DNA from: JBGSUZ01 sp964404895 | Lineage (GTDB): Bacteria; Bacillota; Clostridia; Peptostreptococcales; Acidaminobacteraceae | Assembly (NCBI GenBank): GCA_964404895.1 | Contig: CAYOLV010000002.1 | Location: 1-64,000 of the forward strand | Direction: 5' to 3' | DNA: 64,000 nucleotides | Shown here: positions 15,475-24,231 of the stretch, piece by piece | Layout: each line of letters starts with the position of its first letter | Position numbering within the stretch: position 1 is the first letter of the stretch | Translations under genes and position numbers: made by a program | The notes under the pieces: model-generated | What the model was told of the DNA's origin: nothing | The model's database searches: none | Seen by the model: the letters and a program-made list of their open reading frames with translations, nothing else

Positions 15475-16332
15475 ATGGATTTTATTGAAATACTTAAAGT
15501 TGTTTTACTAGGCATTGTTGAAGGCGTAACAGAGTGGCTGCCTATCAGCAGTACAGGCCACATGATTTTGTTAAATGAGTTTATCCAATTAGATGTCACC
15601 AAGGAATTCTGGAGCCTCTTTGAAGTGGTCATCCAACTAGGTGCCATAATGGCAGTAGTCATTCTTTTCTGGCATCAGATTTTTCCTTTCGGGAAGAAGC
15701 ACAATCAGACACCTATGGCAAAAGAAGGGATCTTATCCTACGTTAATAAGGATATTATGATCCTTTGGATGAAAATTCTAGTCTCCTGCATTCCCGCCGC
15801 TGTCATTGGCATTCTATTTAATGAAACCTTCGAAGCCTTATTTTATTACTCCACACCAATTGCCATCGCGCTGATCGTCTTTGGTATAGCTTTTATTGTT
15901 ATTGAAACCAAGTACAAAGGCAAATCTGCAAAAATTAACAGCCTTGCAGAAATCACATTTAAAACAGCTCTGATTATTGGTATTTTCCAATTGATTGCGG
16001 CTATATTCCCAGGAACCTCCCGCTCAGGGGCAACCATTGTAGGTGCTCTCCTGATTGGAGTTTCTAGAACCGTTGCAGCAGAATTTACATTCTTCCTTGC
16101 CATTCCAGTTATGTTCGGCGCGAGCTTACTCAAAGTTCTAAAGTACGGCATGGCTTTTACAGGTGCAGAAATGTTTATCTTGGCACTAGGGATGTTGGTT
16201 TCCTTTGTAGTATCAATCATCGTCATCAAATTCTTAATGAGCTATATTAAGAAACATGACTTCAAAATATTTGGATGGTACAGAATTATTTTAGGTGTGC
16301 TCATATTGGGCTATTTCGGATTGTTTGCATAA
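15475..16332 (+). CDS. uppP: Undecaprenyl-diphosphatase
   Basis: A 285-residue membrane protein (BacA/UppP family). Both signature motifs are present: EGVTEWLPISSTGHM (about 16-30) with the catalytic Glu residues, and FPGTSRSGATI with the conserved Ser and Arg. It dephosphorylates undecaprenyl diphosphate to recycle the lipid carrier for peptidoglycan and gives bacitracin resistance when abundant. About eight membrane segments are visible. ATG 15475 is eight bases after TTGGAG; TTG 15469 is too close. Length is normal. Confidence 0.95.
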   Translation: MDFIEILKVVLLGIVEGVTEWLPISSTGHMILLNEFIQLDVTKEFWSLFEVVIQLGAIMAVVILFWHQIFPFGKKHNQTPMAKEGILSYVNKDIMILWMKILVSCIPAAVIGILFNETFEALFYYSTPIAIALIVFGIAFIVIETKYKGKSAKINSLAEITFKTALIIGIFQLIAAIFPGTSRSGATIVGALLIGVSRTVAAEFTFFLAIPVMFGASLLKVLKYGMAFTGAEMFILALGMLVSFVVSIIVIKFLMSYIKKHDFKIFGWYRIILGVLILGYFGLFA

Positions 16333-16363
16333 TATAATTATGTAAACCAAAAGGAGATTTATC

Positions 16364-16894
16364 ATGAGTTACTATTTAGAAAGTCCACGCATTGGACTCA
16401 GAACCATCCGAAAATCAGACTTACCCGAAATGATGGGACTTATGACCAATCATGATATTGCCACCCTGACTGGGGAAGTTCACCCTATGACAGAAACCAG
16501 TTTTGATGAATTTTATGAAAGATGTCAGAAAACCGAAGACCGGATTTGGTTTTTAATTATTGATAAGGCTACCAATAAAATCATTGGCGAAACTGGCTTG
16601 CTAAGATTGTATATGCCATGGCGGACTTCTGACTTTTCATTGGTGATTTGGGACTCAAATTATTGGGCCTCAGGCTATGGGCAAGAAGTTGCATCTCTTA
16701 TGTTAGACTATAGCTTCAACTACCTGAATCTTAACCGATTAGCCATTGGCGTGGTAGGGTTTAACGAGAGAGGTCTAAAATTCTGGAAACGTATTGGATT
16801 CAAAGAAGAAGGGCGCCAGCGGGAAGGATATTTCTGCAAAGGCGAATATTCAGATTTTATTATGATGTCTTTGCTCGCGAGAGAAAGACAATAA
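16364..16894 (+). CDS. GNAT acetyltransferase (RimJ/RimL type)
   Basis: A 176-residue GNAT. It begins LESPRIGLRTIRKSDLPEM and has the acetyl-CoA loop in YWASGYGQEVA; NERGLKFWKRIGFKEEGRQR is the typical C-terminal helix and strand. Family members acetylate protein N-termini or small amines; the acceptor is unknown. AAAAGGAG precedes ATG 16364. The next GNAT begins 15 bases after its stop. Confidence 0.8.
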   Translation: MSYYLESPRIGLRTIRKSDLPEMMGLMTNHDIATLTGEVHPMTETSFDEFYERCQKTEDRIWFLIIDKATNKIIGETGLLRLYMPWRTSDFSLVIWDSNYWASGYGQEVASLMLDYSFNYLNLNRLAIGVVGFNERGLKFWKRIGFKEEGRQREGYFCKGEYSDFIMMSLLARERQ

Positions 16895-16909
16895 ATTAGG
16901 AGGCTTATT

Positions 16910-17377
16910 ATGACATATAATATTTACAGCGTTACAGATACTCTTGAAAAACAAGAAATCTGCAGAGAAGTTTTGTACAGCTTGCCAGACTGGTTTGGCA
17001 TCCCAGATGCTACTGAAAATTATATAAAAGAAACCGAAAAAGAAGTAGTACTTGGGGCCAAACTTGAAGACAAAGTCATAGGCTTTATTTCAATTAAAGT
17101 CCACAATCCCAACAGTGCTGAAGTCTCCGTAATGGGGATTAAAGAGGAATTTCATAGACACGGGCTTGGCAGACAATTGGTTAATGCGGCTGAAAACCTT
17201 TTAGTTGAACAAAAAATCTCTTACCTAACAGTCAAAACCCTTGCTGCAACAAGAGAATGTCCTGAATATGCAAGAACCAGAGCTTTTTACAATGGCATTG
17301 GGTTTACAGAACTAGAAATATTGACTGAACTTTGGGGCGAAGATAATCCTTGTGCCTATATGGTCAAAACACTCTGA
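16910..17377 (+). CDS. GNAT acetyltransferase
   Basis: A 155-residue single-domain GNAT. The acetyl-CoA loop is EFHRHGLGRQLV (about 83-94), followed by a helix; ARTRAFYNGIGFTELE lies in motif B. The C-terminal WGEDNPCAYMVK resembles small-molecule acetyltransferases of this fold. The substrate is unknown. AGGAGG precedes ATG 16910. Confidence 0.8.
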   Translation: MTYNIYSVTDTLEKQEICREVLYSLPDWFGIPDATENYIKETEKEVVLGAKLEDKVIGFISIKVHNPNSAEVSVMGIKEEFHRHGLGRQLVNAAENLLVEQKISYLTVKTLAATRECPEYARTRAFYNGIGFTELEILTELWGEDNPCAYMVKTL

Positions 17378-17428
17378 TTTAATTAAATTAGAAATTAAAA
17401 TATGCAACGCCATAGAGGAGGTCTCTTC

Positions 17429-18271
17429 ATGAAGTTCATCGTCTTAGGAAGTGGAGGGTGTGTTTCCCTTCCAAAGCCCCTATGCCAGTGTGCGGTTTGT
17501 AAAGAAGCACGCCAAAAAGGTAAACCCTACTCCAGATTTGGGTGTAGCTTGTTTTTATCTGAATTGAATGTGCTCGTTGACACGCCTGAAGACATTAGCC
17601 ACGCCCTTAACGCTGCAAATATCTCAGAAATCAATGGCGTTTTATATAGTCATATGGACCCTGACCACACCCTCGGAATGCGTATATTTGAACATTTAAG
17701 GCTGGATTGGTTGAAACTTTCTGAAGGTATCCACTGCGACGACCCAATTCCTGTGTACGCACTGCCGGAAGTCCTGAAAGACCTCAATTCTATTCAGACA
17801 AAGCTAGGTTCTTTCATGGCCTATTATGAAGCAGTTCGCAACCTCATTATTCAAGTTCCAGTTGTGGAAACTCTAAAGCTTCAGGACATAAATATTCATT
17901 TTATCCCAGTCGGCCAAGCAACTGTTTTTGTCTTTGAACAGAAGGGAAAAAAGCTTATTTATGCCCCCTGCGATGTAAAACCCTTCCCTGATCATGAGGT
18001 ATTCAATCACGCCGATTATCTGCTCATTGGCAACACCATACCCTGTGAAAAATTAAAAAACGACTATGTCTTGAAGCCAGGGAACTTTTTGAGCGATGAA
18101 CTCTTCAGCATGAATGAAATTCTTGCTTTAAAAGAGAAATATCATATTCAAAAAGTGATTATGACCCATTTGGAAGAAGACTGGGGCAAATCTTATGATG
18201 ATTACTTAGAAATGGAAAAACAGTATGAGAACATTACTTTTGCATACGACGGCATGACCATCGAACTTTAA
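17429..18271 (+). CDS. PhnP-like metallo-hydrolase, paralogue with altered metal motif
   Basis: A 280-residue metallo-beta-lactamase-fold protein. About half of the first 80 residues are identical to the protein at 2249-3010, without gaps, including ILGSGG-like start, CxCxxC (Cys19, 21, 24) and VDTPEDI. The key difference is the metal motif: His75-Met-Asp77-Pro-Asp79-His80, where the second His of HxHxDH is Asp. The C-terminal MTHLEEDWGKSYDDY also matches the paralogue. Activity may be retained with a different metal or lost; I cannot tell. The start is ATG 17429, with GAGGAGG nine bases upstream; the longer reading from 17402 lacks a site. Confidence 0.75.
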   Translation: MKFIVLGSGGCVSLPKPLCQCAVCKEARQKGKPYSRFGCSLFLSELNVLVDTPEDISHALNAANISEINGVLYSHMDPDHTLGMRIFEHLRLDWLKLSEGIHCDDPIPVYALPEVLKDLNSIQTKLGSFMAYYEAVRNLIIQVPVVETLKLQDINIHFIPVGQATVFVFEQKGKKLIYAPCDVKPFPDHEVFNHADYLLIGNTIPCEKLKNDYVLKPGNFLSDELFSMNEILALKEKYHIQKVIMTHLEEDWGKSYDDYLEMEKQYENITFAYDGMTIEL

Positions 18272-18306
18272 AAAAATATATAATCTGACCGACAGGGGGT
18301 AATAAT

Positions 18307-18834
18307 ATGTATACAGGAAATTTAGTCAACTTAAGAGCCTATCGAAAGGATGATGTTCCCTTAGCTCAAGCCTATTTGAATAACCCTGAAATTAAACGAT
18401 TATTAGCGCCAAATGTACCGTTCCCATATACCTTAGAAGATGAATTCAAGTGGTATGAAGGTCAATCGGCAATGAAAGATCTTTACAATTTTGCCATAGA
18501 GACAAAGGACACTGAAAAGTATATTGGCGGTTGCGGCATTAACCAATTAGACTGGAAAAACAGTGTGGCTACTATAGGGATTTTTATAGGTGAACCTGAG
18601 TATTGGGGCAAAGGCTACGGCACAGACTCCATGAAAGTCTTAATCAAATTCATCTTTGAACAAATGAACATTCACAAAATCAAACTCAACGTTTATGCTT
18701 TCAATGAACGGGCTATTAAAAGCTATCAAAAAATAGGCTTTGTGCATGAAGGCACTCTCCGTCAGGAAATCTTTAAAGACGGCAAATACCATGACGAATG
18801 GGTTATGGGCTTGTTTGCGTCCGAGTTCAAATAG
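18307..18834 (+). CDS. GNAT acetyltransferase (RimJ/RimL type)
   Basis: A 175-residue GNAT. GNLVNLRAYRKDDVPLAQ opens the fold, the acetyl-CoA loop is EYWGKGYGTDSM, and NERAIKSYQKIGFVHEGTLR is the usual RimJ/RimL-type ending, followed by an acidic-basic tail typical of spermidine or protein acetyltransferases. The acceptor is unknown. ATG 18307 lies a few bases after CAGGGGG. Confidence 0.8.
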   Translation: MYTGNLVNLRAYRKDDVPLAQAYLNNPEIKRLLAPNVPFPYTLEDEFKWYEGQSAMKDLYNFAIETKDTEKYIGGCGINQLDWKNSVATIGIFIGEPEYWGKGYGTDSMKVLIKFIFEQMNIHKIKLNVYAFNERAIKSYQKIGFVHEGTLRQEIFKDGKYHDEWVMGLFASEFK

Positions 18835-18875
18835 AACAGTTTTATCATATAAATCCTTATAAGGAGTGAAGGCAA

Positions 18876-19355
18876 ATGGAAGAAAATATCAAAGGCATCA
18901 CCTTAGGCGCCTTCACGGAAGCCCATGCTATAGAAGTTTCCACGTGGCAATATCCTGGCATTTATAGTGTTTATAACCTCGTCCCTTGGACAGAAATTGT
19001 TGAAAACCATTGGTCTCTGTCCGATGAAGACCTTCGCAAAGAACAGTTCCACACCATTTACTTAAACGGCGAAATGATTGGTTTTGGCAGAATTCAAAAA
19101 ACTGAAAATCGAATTGATTTAGGAATCGGGTTGAAACCTGAATGTTGTGGTCAAGGCTTGGGACTTCCAACTATGAGAGTTCTAGTAGCAAAAGCTGAAG
19201 CAATGTTTCCTGGTGAAATCATCAGCCTAGAAGTTCGTCAATTTAACGAACGTGCCATTAAGTGCTATGAAAAAGCAGGGTTCAAAGTTGTAAAGAAATA
19301 TATGAAAGAGATGATCAGCGGCTTTGTTCCATTTGCCCTAATGATTAAAATCTAA
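18876..19355 (+). CDS. GNAT acetyltransferase
   Basis: A 159-residue GNAT. The acetyl-CoA loop is PECCGQGLGLPTM, with NERAIKCYEKAGFKVVKKYM afterwards. N-terminal IKGITLGAFTEAHAIEVSTW is the usual first strand and helix. The acceptor is unknown. AAGGAGTG precedes ATG 18876. The TtcA-like gene starts two bases after its stop, which suggests translational coupling. Confidence 0.8.
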   Translation: MEENIKGITLGAFTEAHAIEVSTWQYPGIYSVYNLVPWTEIVENHWSLSDEDLRKEQFHTIYLNGEMIGFGRIQKTENRIDLGIGLKPECCGQGLGLPTMRVLVAKAEAMFPGEIISLEVRQFNERAIKCYEKAGFKVVKKYMKEMISGFVPFALMIKI

Positions 19356-19357
19356 CT

Positions 19358-20149
19358 ATGGAAATTGAAAAGAAAATTCATAACCAATATCGAAAAAAAA
19401 TATGGGCGCCCTTTATGAGGGGACTGGAAACCTATCAAATGGTTGAAAAAGGGGATGTCATTGGCGTGGCTGTTTCAGGGGGAAAAGATAGCCTCCTCAT
19501 GGCAAAACTGATGCAATCTCTGGTTCGCGTTTATAAAGGTGAGATTCAAGTCAAGTGTATTGTCATGGACCCTGGCTATAAACCAGAAGTGAGGCGTGCA
19601 CTGGAAGCAAACCTTAAAGCACTGGAAATTGAAGCCCATCTATTTGAGACTCAAATATTTGACATTTCCAAAGACATGTCCAGCGCTAATCAATCTCCTT
19701 GTTTTCTATGTGCTCGCATGAGAAGAGGGGCTCTTTATGAAAAGGCTCAGTCTCTTGGCTGTAATAAATTGGCTCTAGGTCACCATTATGATGACGTGAT
19801 TGAAACAATTTTAATGAATGTCCTCTGTGGAGGTGAATTTAAGACCATGCTTCCAAAAATAGCTGCTCAAAACTTCGAAGAAATGACTTTAATTAGACCT
19901 TTGTATTTAGTCAGAGAAGCCGATATTTTACACTTCATTAAAAACATTGGCATTGAACCTATGAACTGCGGTTGCTCTGTTACCGAAAAAAAGGAAGAGA
20001 GCAGGAGAGCCGAGATTAAAGCTTTGATAAAGGATTTGTCTACAAGATTTGAGAATGTAGAACACTCCATATTTAGTGCCTCAAAGAATGTCAGATTAGA
20101 CCATTTACTCATTGATAAGGAGGCATTAGACTATGGGCTTAAAAAGTAA
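19358..20149 (+). CDS. TtcA/TtuA-like tRNA thiolation ATPase
   Basis: A 263-residue N-type ATP pyrophosphatase. The PP-loop SGGKDS (about 40-45) binds ATP, CFLC supplies two Cys that can hold an iron-sulfur cluster, and GHHYDDVIET is the conserved downstream motif. The third Cys lies in MNCGCS. These enzymes adenylate a tRNA base and insert sulfur; TtcA acts on C32 and TtuA on U54. I cannot choose between them. Its stop overlaps the next GNAT by 17 bases, and its start is two bases after the previous one. Confidence 0.75.
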   Translation: MEIEKKIHNQYRKKIWAPFMRGLETYQMVEKGDVIGVAVSGGKDSLLMAKLMQSLVRVYKGEIQVKCIVMDPGYKPEVRRALEANLKALEIEAHLFETQIFDISKDMSSANQSPCFLCARMRRGALYEKAQSLGCNKLALGHHYDDVIETILMNVLCGGEFKTMLPKIAAQNFEEMTLIRPLYLVREADILHFIKNIGIEPMNCGCSVTEKKEESRRAEIKALIKDLSTRFENVEHSIFSASKNVRLDHLLIDKEALDYGLKK

Positions 20150-20693
20150 ATTCCCCGAATTGTTAACACCTCATTTGAAGTTAAGAGAAATTGAGTTTAC
20201 TGACAGTTACGCCCTTCATGAGATTTTCAGCGATGAAGAAACCATGAAGTGGTATGGCATGATGCCTCTTGAAACTATGGATGCCACTATCCGGATCATT
20301 GAAAATTTGCGAATGAATTATTATGACAATAGAGGCATCCGTTGGGCTATTGAACATAGAGCAACAGGGGCATTTCTTGGGACTTGTGGCTTCCATAATT
20401 GGAATGTAGGTTCACGTCGTGCTGAAATTGGGTATGAAATTAGCAAAGACCATTGGGGGCAGGGTTACGCCACAGAGGCCGTCAAGGAAATGTGTGCTTT
20501 TGGCATTGATGCTATGAACCTGCACCGCATTGAAGCCCTAACTTACCCTGAAAATATAGGTTCACAAAAAGTTTTAGAAAAACTAAATTTTAAGAGAGAA
20601 GGACTGCTTGAAGGTTATGCCTATTTTAGGAATACCTATCAAGATCTTGTCATGTACAGTTGGATCAATCCTAACCATGTCAGACGTGATTAG
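20133..20693 (+). CDS. GNAT acetyltransferase (RimJ/RimL type)
   Basis: A 186-residue GNAT. LLTPHLKLREIEFTDSYALH opens the fold, DHWGQGYATEAVKEM is the acetyl-CoA loop, and the C-terminal NIGSQKVLEKLNFKREGLLE is the usual RimJ/RimL-like signature. Such proteins often acetylate ribosomal protein N-termini, but the target cannot be read here. It starts inside the end of the TtcA-like gene with AAGGAGG upstream, so the pair is likely translationally coupled. Confidence 0.8.
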   Translation: MGLKSKFPELLTPHLKLREIEFTDSYALHEIFSDEETMKWYGMMPLETMDATIRIIENLRMNYYDNRGIRWAIEHRATGAFLGTCGFHNWNVGSRRAEIGYEISKDHWGQGYATEAVKEMCAFGIDAMNLHRIEALTYPENIGSQKVLEKLNFKREGLLEGYAYFRNTYQDLVMYSWINPNHVRRD

Positions 20694-20719
20694 CCATGCA
20701 GGTGAAAGGAGACCAGACG

Positions 20720-21328
20720 ATGAAAAAGAAAATCGTAACAAAATCACAATGGTGTGAGCATTTGTTTCATGAATTTCACGATCAAAACAGTTCTGTTTTG
20801 TGCGTCATTCTAGGTGGTCAAAATTATGGCATTTATAAACCTTTGTGCTACTATAGCGCCTCTTTAGCAGTCCAAGCCGGTTATGATGTTTTAAGTGTGC
20901 AATATGGCTTTCAGCAAGACCAGTCCTTAACTCATTTTCCTGAAGATTTTGAGATTCTCTACAAAGAAGTCAAAGAGACCATCGAATTGATTAAATCCCC
21001 TCGGCACACTGAAATCATTTGGATTGGAAAAAGCCTTGGGACAGTCTTAATGAAACGGCTTAAACGAGATTACAACTCGTACTCGCAAAAGCTCATCCTG
21101 CTTACCCCAGTAACGCCAGCCTTTGATCAAGAGGATTTCAGAGAAAAATTAATCATCATGGGTACTCACGACGAACACTACGATGAAAAACTCTTAGAAA
21201 AAGAATCCGAATCTATGATCGTTGAGTTCGATGGCGCTAATCATGCCTTAGAAACGGGGAATGTGATTGCGGACCTTGAAATCATGGAGAGGGTACTCGG
21301 AGCCATTGCAGGGTATATTGAGAAATAG
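20720..21328 (+). CDS. Small alpha/beta-hydrolase
   Basis: A 202-residue alpha/beta-hydrolase. The nucleophile elbow is WIGKSLGTVL, acid candidates are in MGTHDEHYD, and the late His is in GANHALETG. It resembles small dienelactone-hydrolase-like or KANL3/Tex30-type proteins. The substrate is unknown. The start is ATG 20720, nine bases after AAAGGAG (20705-20711). A longer frame from 20696 has no site. It is the last gene of the + strand block before a terminator. Confidence 0.7.
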   Translation: MKKKIVTKSQWCEHLFHEFHDQNSSVLCVILGGQNYGIYKPLCYYSASLAVQAGYDVLSVQYGFQQDQSLTHFPEDFEILYKEVKETIELIKSPRHTEIIWIGKSLGTVLMKRLKRDYNSYSQKLILLTPVTPAFDQEDFREKLIIMGTHDEHYDEKLLEKESESMIVEFDGANHALETGNVIADLEIMERVLGAIAGYIEK

Positions 21329-21383
21329 CCATTTACATTCTAAAACAACCTGATGATTAGATTATTCAAGTTTCCTATACAAG

Positions 21384-21415
21384 AAAAGGGTCATACCATT
21401 TGGTATGACCCTTTT
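21384..21415. terminator. Bidirectional rho-independent terminator
   Basis: AAAAGGGTCATACCA (21384-21398), TT, then the exact complement (21401-21415) followed by TT. A-run and T-run on either side let it terminate both the + strand block ending at 21328 and the minus-strand gene ending at 21437. Confidence 0.85.
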
Positions 21416-21436
21416 TTAAGCCTTAATTTTGTCTAA

Positions 21437-21586
21437 TTAGACTTTCTTAACGCCAATTCGTTTATTTGATTTTTCTTTTGACCCGTTGCCAATTTTCTTA
21501 TCAGGTCTTTGTGCATTGTTGCTTGCGTTCTTAGTTTTCTTTTCTTCTAATAACTTTTTCATCATTTCTACGTTTTTACTAGACAT
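21437..21586 (-). CDS. Small basic protein
   Basis: A 49-residue highly basic protein, MSSKNVEMMKKLLEEKK at the start and KSNKRIGVKKV at the end; it holds 15 lysines and no hydrophobic span. AAAAGGAG (complement at 21593-21600) sits before its start. I have seen similar small basic proteins in Clostridia, with no known role that I can name. Nucleic-acid binding is a guess. It lies after prs on the same strand and ends next to the bidirectional terminator. Confidence 0.6.
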   Translation of the reverse strand: MSSKNVEMMKKLLEEKKTKNASNNAQRPDKKIGNGSKEKSNKRIGVKKV

Positions 21587-21664
21587 ATGAAGACTCCTTT
21601 TGCTTATTCTTTAGTCAATATTGCTTATATGTCATTATACAACAAAATGGGCCTAAGATTAAGC

Positions 21665-22774
21665 TTATTTTTTATCGAGAAGCTCTTTAATCATGCCAGT
21701 TGCATCGAGGTAAGGTGCAATAGACTGATCATAGTTCAACTTATTGACGATACGTGCCACAAAGTTAGATAAATCCACTTCAGTAAACCATTCAGCGTTT
21801 CTCACATTTTCAGGAATGTAAGTCAAATTCGTTGAATAGACACGTTTGATAATACCTTCTTTATAGAGTTTTTCAAATTTATCCGTGCCTTCAGTAAAGA
21901 AAGAGAAGGTCGCCGCAACATATACATTTCTAGCATTTCGCGCTTTCAATTCGTGAGCAATATCTACAACAGACTCCCCAGAGGCAATCATGTCGTCTAC
22001 AATCAAAACATCTACACCCGTTACATCACGGCCTAAATACTCATGTTGGATAATTGGATTTTTGCCGTTGACCACTTGTGAATGGTCTCTACGCTTATAG
22101 AATAAACCAATATCTACACCAAGAACACCAGAATAGTAAACAGCACGGTCCATAGCACCTGTATCTGGGCTGATGACCAACAAATTATCTTTGTGTAAGA
22201 TTAACTCTTTTTCATTGGTGATAAAGCTTTTCACAATTTCGTAAGTCGGGTAGAGATTTTCAAATGAAGTAAGGGTAATGGCATTTTGAACGTTGGGGTC
22301 ATGGGCATCAAAAGTGATGATTTCGTGTACGCCAAGTCTTTCAAGTTCCTGAAGAGACATGGCACAGTCTAAAGATTCTCTGCCTTTTCTTCTATGTTGT
22401 CTTGAAGCATAGAGTAGGGGCATAATGACTGTAATACGATTGGCTTTGCCGCGAATCGCAGAAATCGTCCGCTTGATGTCTTGGAAATGTTCGTCAGGAC
22501 CCATGTGGTTTTCAAAACCAAACATGTTATAGGCAATACTGTAATTGCCCACATCTGCAAGAATGTAAATGTCTTTTCCTCTAACCGATTCATCTAAAAT
22601 TACTTTGCCTTCGCCGTTGGAAAAGCGAATGTCCTTTGAACGAATCAAGAAAGAGCGATCCACATCTCTTTTTGCACGAATATGCTCATCAATTTTCTGT
22701 CCCATTTCAGCGCAGCTTTGAAGAACGATAATACCAAGTTCCCCATTAGTTTGTACGTTAGCAAAGTAAGCCAT
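21665..22774 (-). CDS. prs: Ribose-phosphate pyrophosphokinase
   Basis: A 369-residue PRPP synthetase-family protein, longer than the usual 310-320. The PRPP-binding loop VLIVDDMIASGESV and the ATP-side RQHRRKGRESLD region are present. FDAHDPNVQ matches the conserved His-containing segment. It makes PRPP from ribose 5-phosphate and ATP for nucleotide, His and Trp synthesis. Extra length is mostly at the N-terminus and in the loop around residues 75-110. Such a second or longer class exists in Clostridia. TAGGAG lies before ATG. It is downstream of pepP on the same strand, 92 bases apart. Confidence 0.8.
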   Translation of the reverse strand: MAYFANVQTNGELGIIVLQSCAEMGQKIDEHIRAKRDVDRSFLIRSKDIRFSNGEGKVILDESVRGKDIYILADVGNYSIAYNMFGFENHMGPDEHFQDIKRTISAIRGKANRITVIMPLLYASRQHRRKGRESLDCAMSLQELERLGVHEIITFDAHDPNVQNAITLTSFENLYPTYEIVKSFITNEKELILHKDNLLVISPDTGAMDRAVYYSGVLGVDIGLFYKRRDHSQVVNGKNPIIQHEYLGRDVTGVDVLIVDDMIASGESVVDIAHELKARNARNVYVAATFSFFTEGTDKFEKLYKEGIIKRVYSTNLTYIPENVRNAEWFTEVDLSNFVARIVNKLNYDQSIAPYLDATGMIKELLDKK

Positions 22775-22866
22775 GACAATCTCCTATAATCATTTGATAT
22801 GGTGGTAAGCATTTGACACATGAATCATGCTATGTGTTAAGTTCTGATTTTAAAAAAAGTTGACAG

Positions 22867-24108
22867 TTAACAGTTCGCCATGAAGGCTTCAATAGCTTCA
22901 GGAGTTCTGATAATTCCCTCAGACAAGACTTGGTGTCCATCAGCAGTAATGAGTACATCGTCTTCAATACGAATGCCAATGCCTTCTTCAGCGATGTAGA
23001 GACCCGGTTCAACAGTGAATACCATGCCAGGCTCAAGTTTACCTTCTCTGTCACCAAGATCATGTACATCTAATCCAAGGTGATGGCTGACGCCGTGATA
23101 GTAATATTTAGAAAGTTCATCAATCGACTGGATTAAACCAATTTTAATCAATTCTTCCGAAAGAACATTTCTACAAGTTTCATTAAGGGTCAAGAAGGGG
23201 ATCCCCGGCTTCATCATATCTATAACCGCTTGTTCTGCTTTTAAAACAATGTTATAAATTTGTTTTTGTCTATCAGTGAACTTGCCGTTGACCGGGTAAG
23301 TTCTTGTAATGTCAGCCGCGTACTCTTTGTACTGAGCCCCTAAGTCGATGAGCACAAGGGTATTATCTTCAAGAGGTCTGTTATTTTCAACATAGTGTAA
23401 AATAACAGCTTCAGAACCACTAGCAGCAATTGTTGGGAAAGAAGAGCCGTCTGCACCGTTCATGCGGATAGAATGAGCGAAAGTCGCTTCAAGTTGATAC
23501 TCCATTGCGCCAGGTTTTAAGAACTTCATAATCGCTTCAAGGCCTTCTTGAGTCATGTTAATCGCCTTTTGCATTTGCTCAATTTCTTGAGTTTCTTTTA
23601 CCATGCGAAGCTTAGTGGCAATTGGGTGAATGGTTCCAACTGGTACAAATGGGAATCTCTTTTGAATTTCAACCATTTGCTTATGACCAAATGAATCCGC
23701 TTCATAATAGCCTAATTTCTCTAAGTCATAGACTAACTTTTTAACCTTATCCGCATAGACAAGGCGTGTGAGCCAAGCTTCAAAATCTTGGGTATACTGA
23801 ACATTTTCGATACCTGAAATCTCAGTAACCGCTTCTTTAGAAAGTTTTCTGCCATACCATTTTTCAACATCGTAGTTTGGCATTTCAACAAAGACATTAG
23901 TCACAATTTGACCATTTTGTTTATGTAATGCGACTATAAAGTTTTCTTGATTGAGTCCTGTAAAATAAAAGAAGTTTTTATTCGGTTTAAATGTATAATT
24001 GGCATCTGCAGTGCTTTTAGGTGCGTTACCTTGATATAAAATCACAAGATCGCCATCGTTTAAATGGGCATTTAATTTCTCTCGGTTCTTTATAAATAAT
24101 TCTTTCAT
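22867..24108 (-). CDS. pepP: Xaa-Pro aminopeptidase
   Basis: A 413-residue M24B metallopeptidase. The N-terminal domain ends near residue 170. The pita-bread catalytic domain has the metal ligands in LIDLGAQYKEYAADITRTYP (two Asp), HHLGLDVHD (His), FTVEPGLY (Glu) and GIRIEDD (Glu). It removes an N-terminal residue before proline. The start is ATG at 24108, eight bases after GGAGG; an in-frame TTG at 24114 is too close to that site. It is the first gene of the minus-strand group pepP-prs-small basic protein. Confidence 0.9.
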   Translation of the reverse strand: MKELFIKNREKLNAHLNDGDLVILYQGNAPKSTADANYTFKPNKNFFYFTGLNQENFIVALHKQNGQIVTNVFVEMPNYDVEKWYGRKLSKEAVTEISGIENVQYTQDFEAWLTRLVYADKVKKLVYDLEKLGYYEADSFGHKQMVEIQKRFPFVPVGTIHPIATKLRMVKETQEIEQMQKAINMTQEGLEAIMKFLKPGAMEYQLEATFAHSIRMNGADGSSFPTIAASGSEAVILHYVENNRPLEDNTLVLIDLGAQYKEYAADITRTYPVNGKFTDRQKQIYNIVLKAEQAVIDMMKPGIPFLTLNETCRNVLSEELIKIGLIQSIDELSKYYYHGVSHHLGLDVHDLGDREGKLEPGMVFTVEPGLYIAEEGIGIRIEDDVLITADGHQVLSEGIIRTPEAIEAFMANC

Positions 24109-24231
24109 GAGCAAAACCTCCTAAATATGTGTTATCTTAATGATATATGATTTTCCCTTTGGAATTGCATATAAATTTAAAAATAAAAAAAGATGATTTT
24201 GTAATAAGTCAGCTGAGAAAGGATGGATCTA

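Noticed and set aside
21587..21772. Plus-strand reading frame opposite the prs 3' end
   Set aside because: It shares its start with the ribosome-binding region of the minus-strand small gene and is antisense to prs; the product shows no family features.
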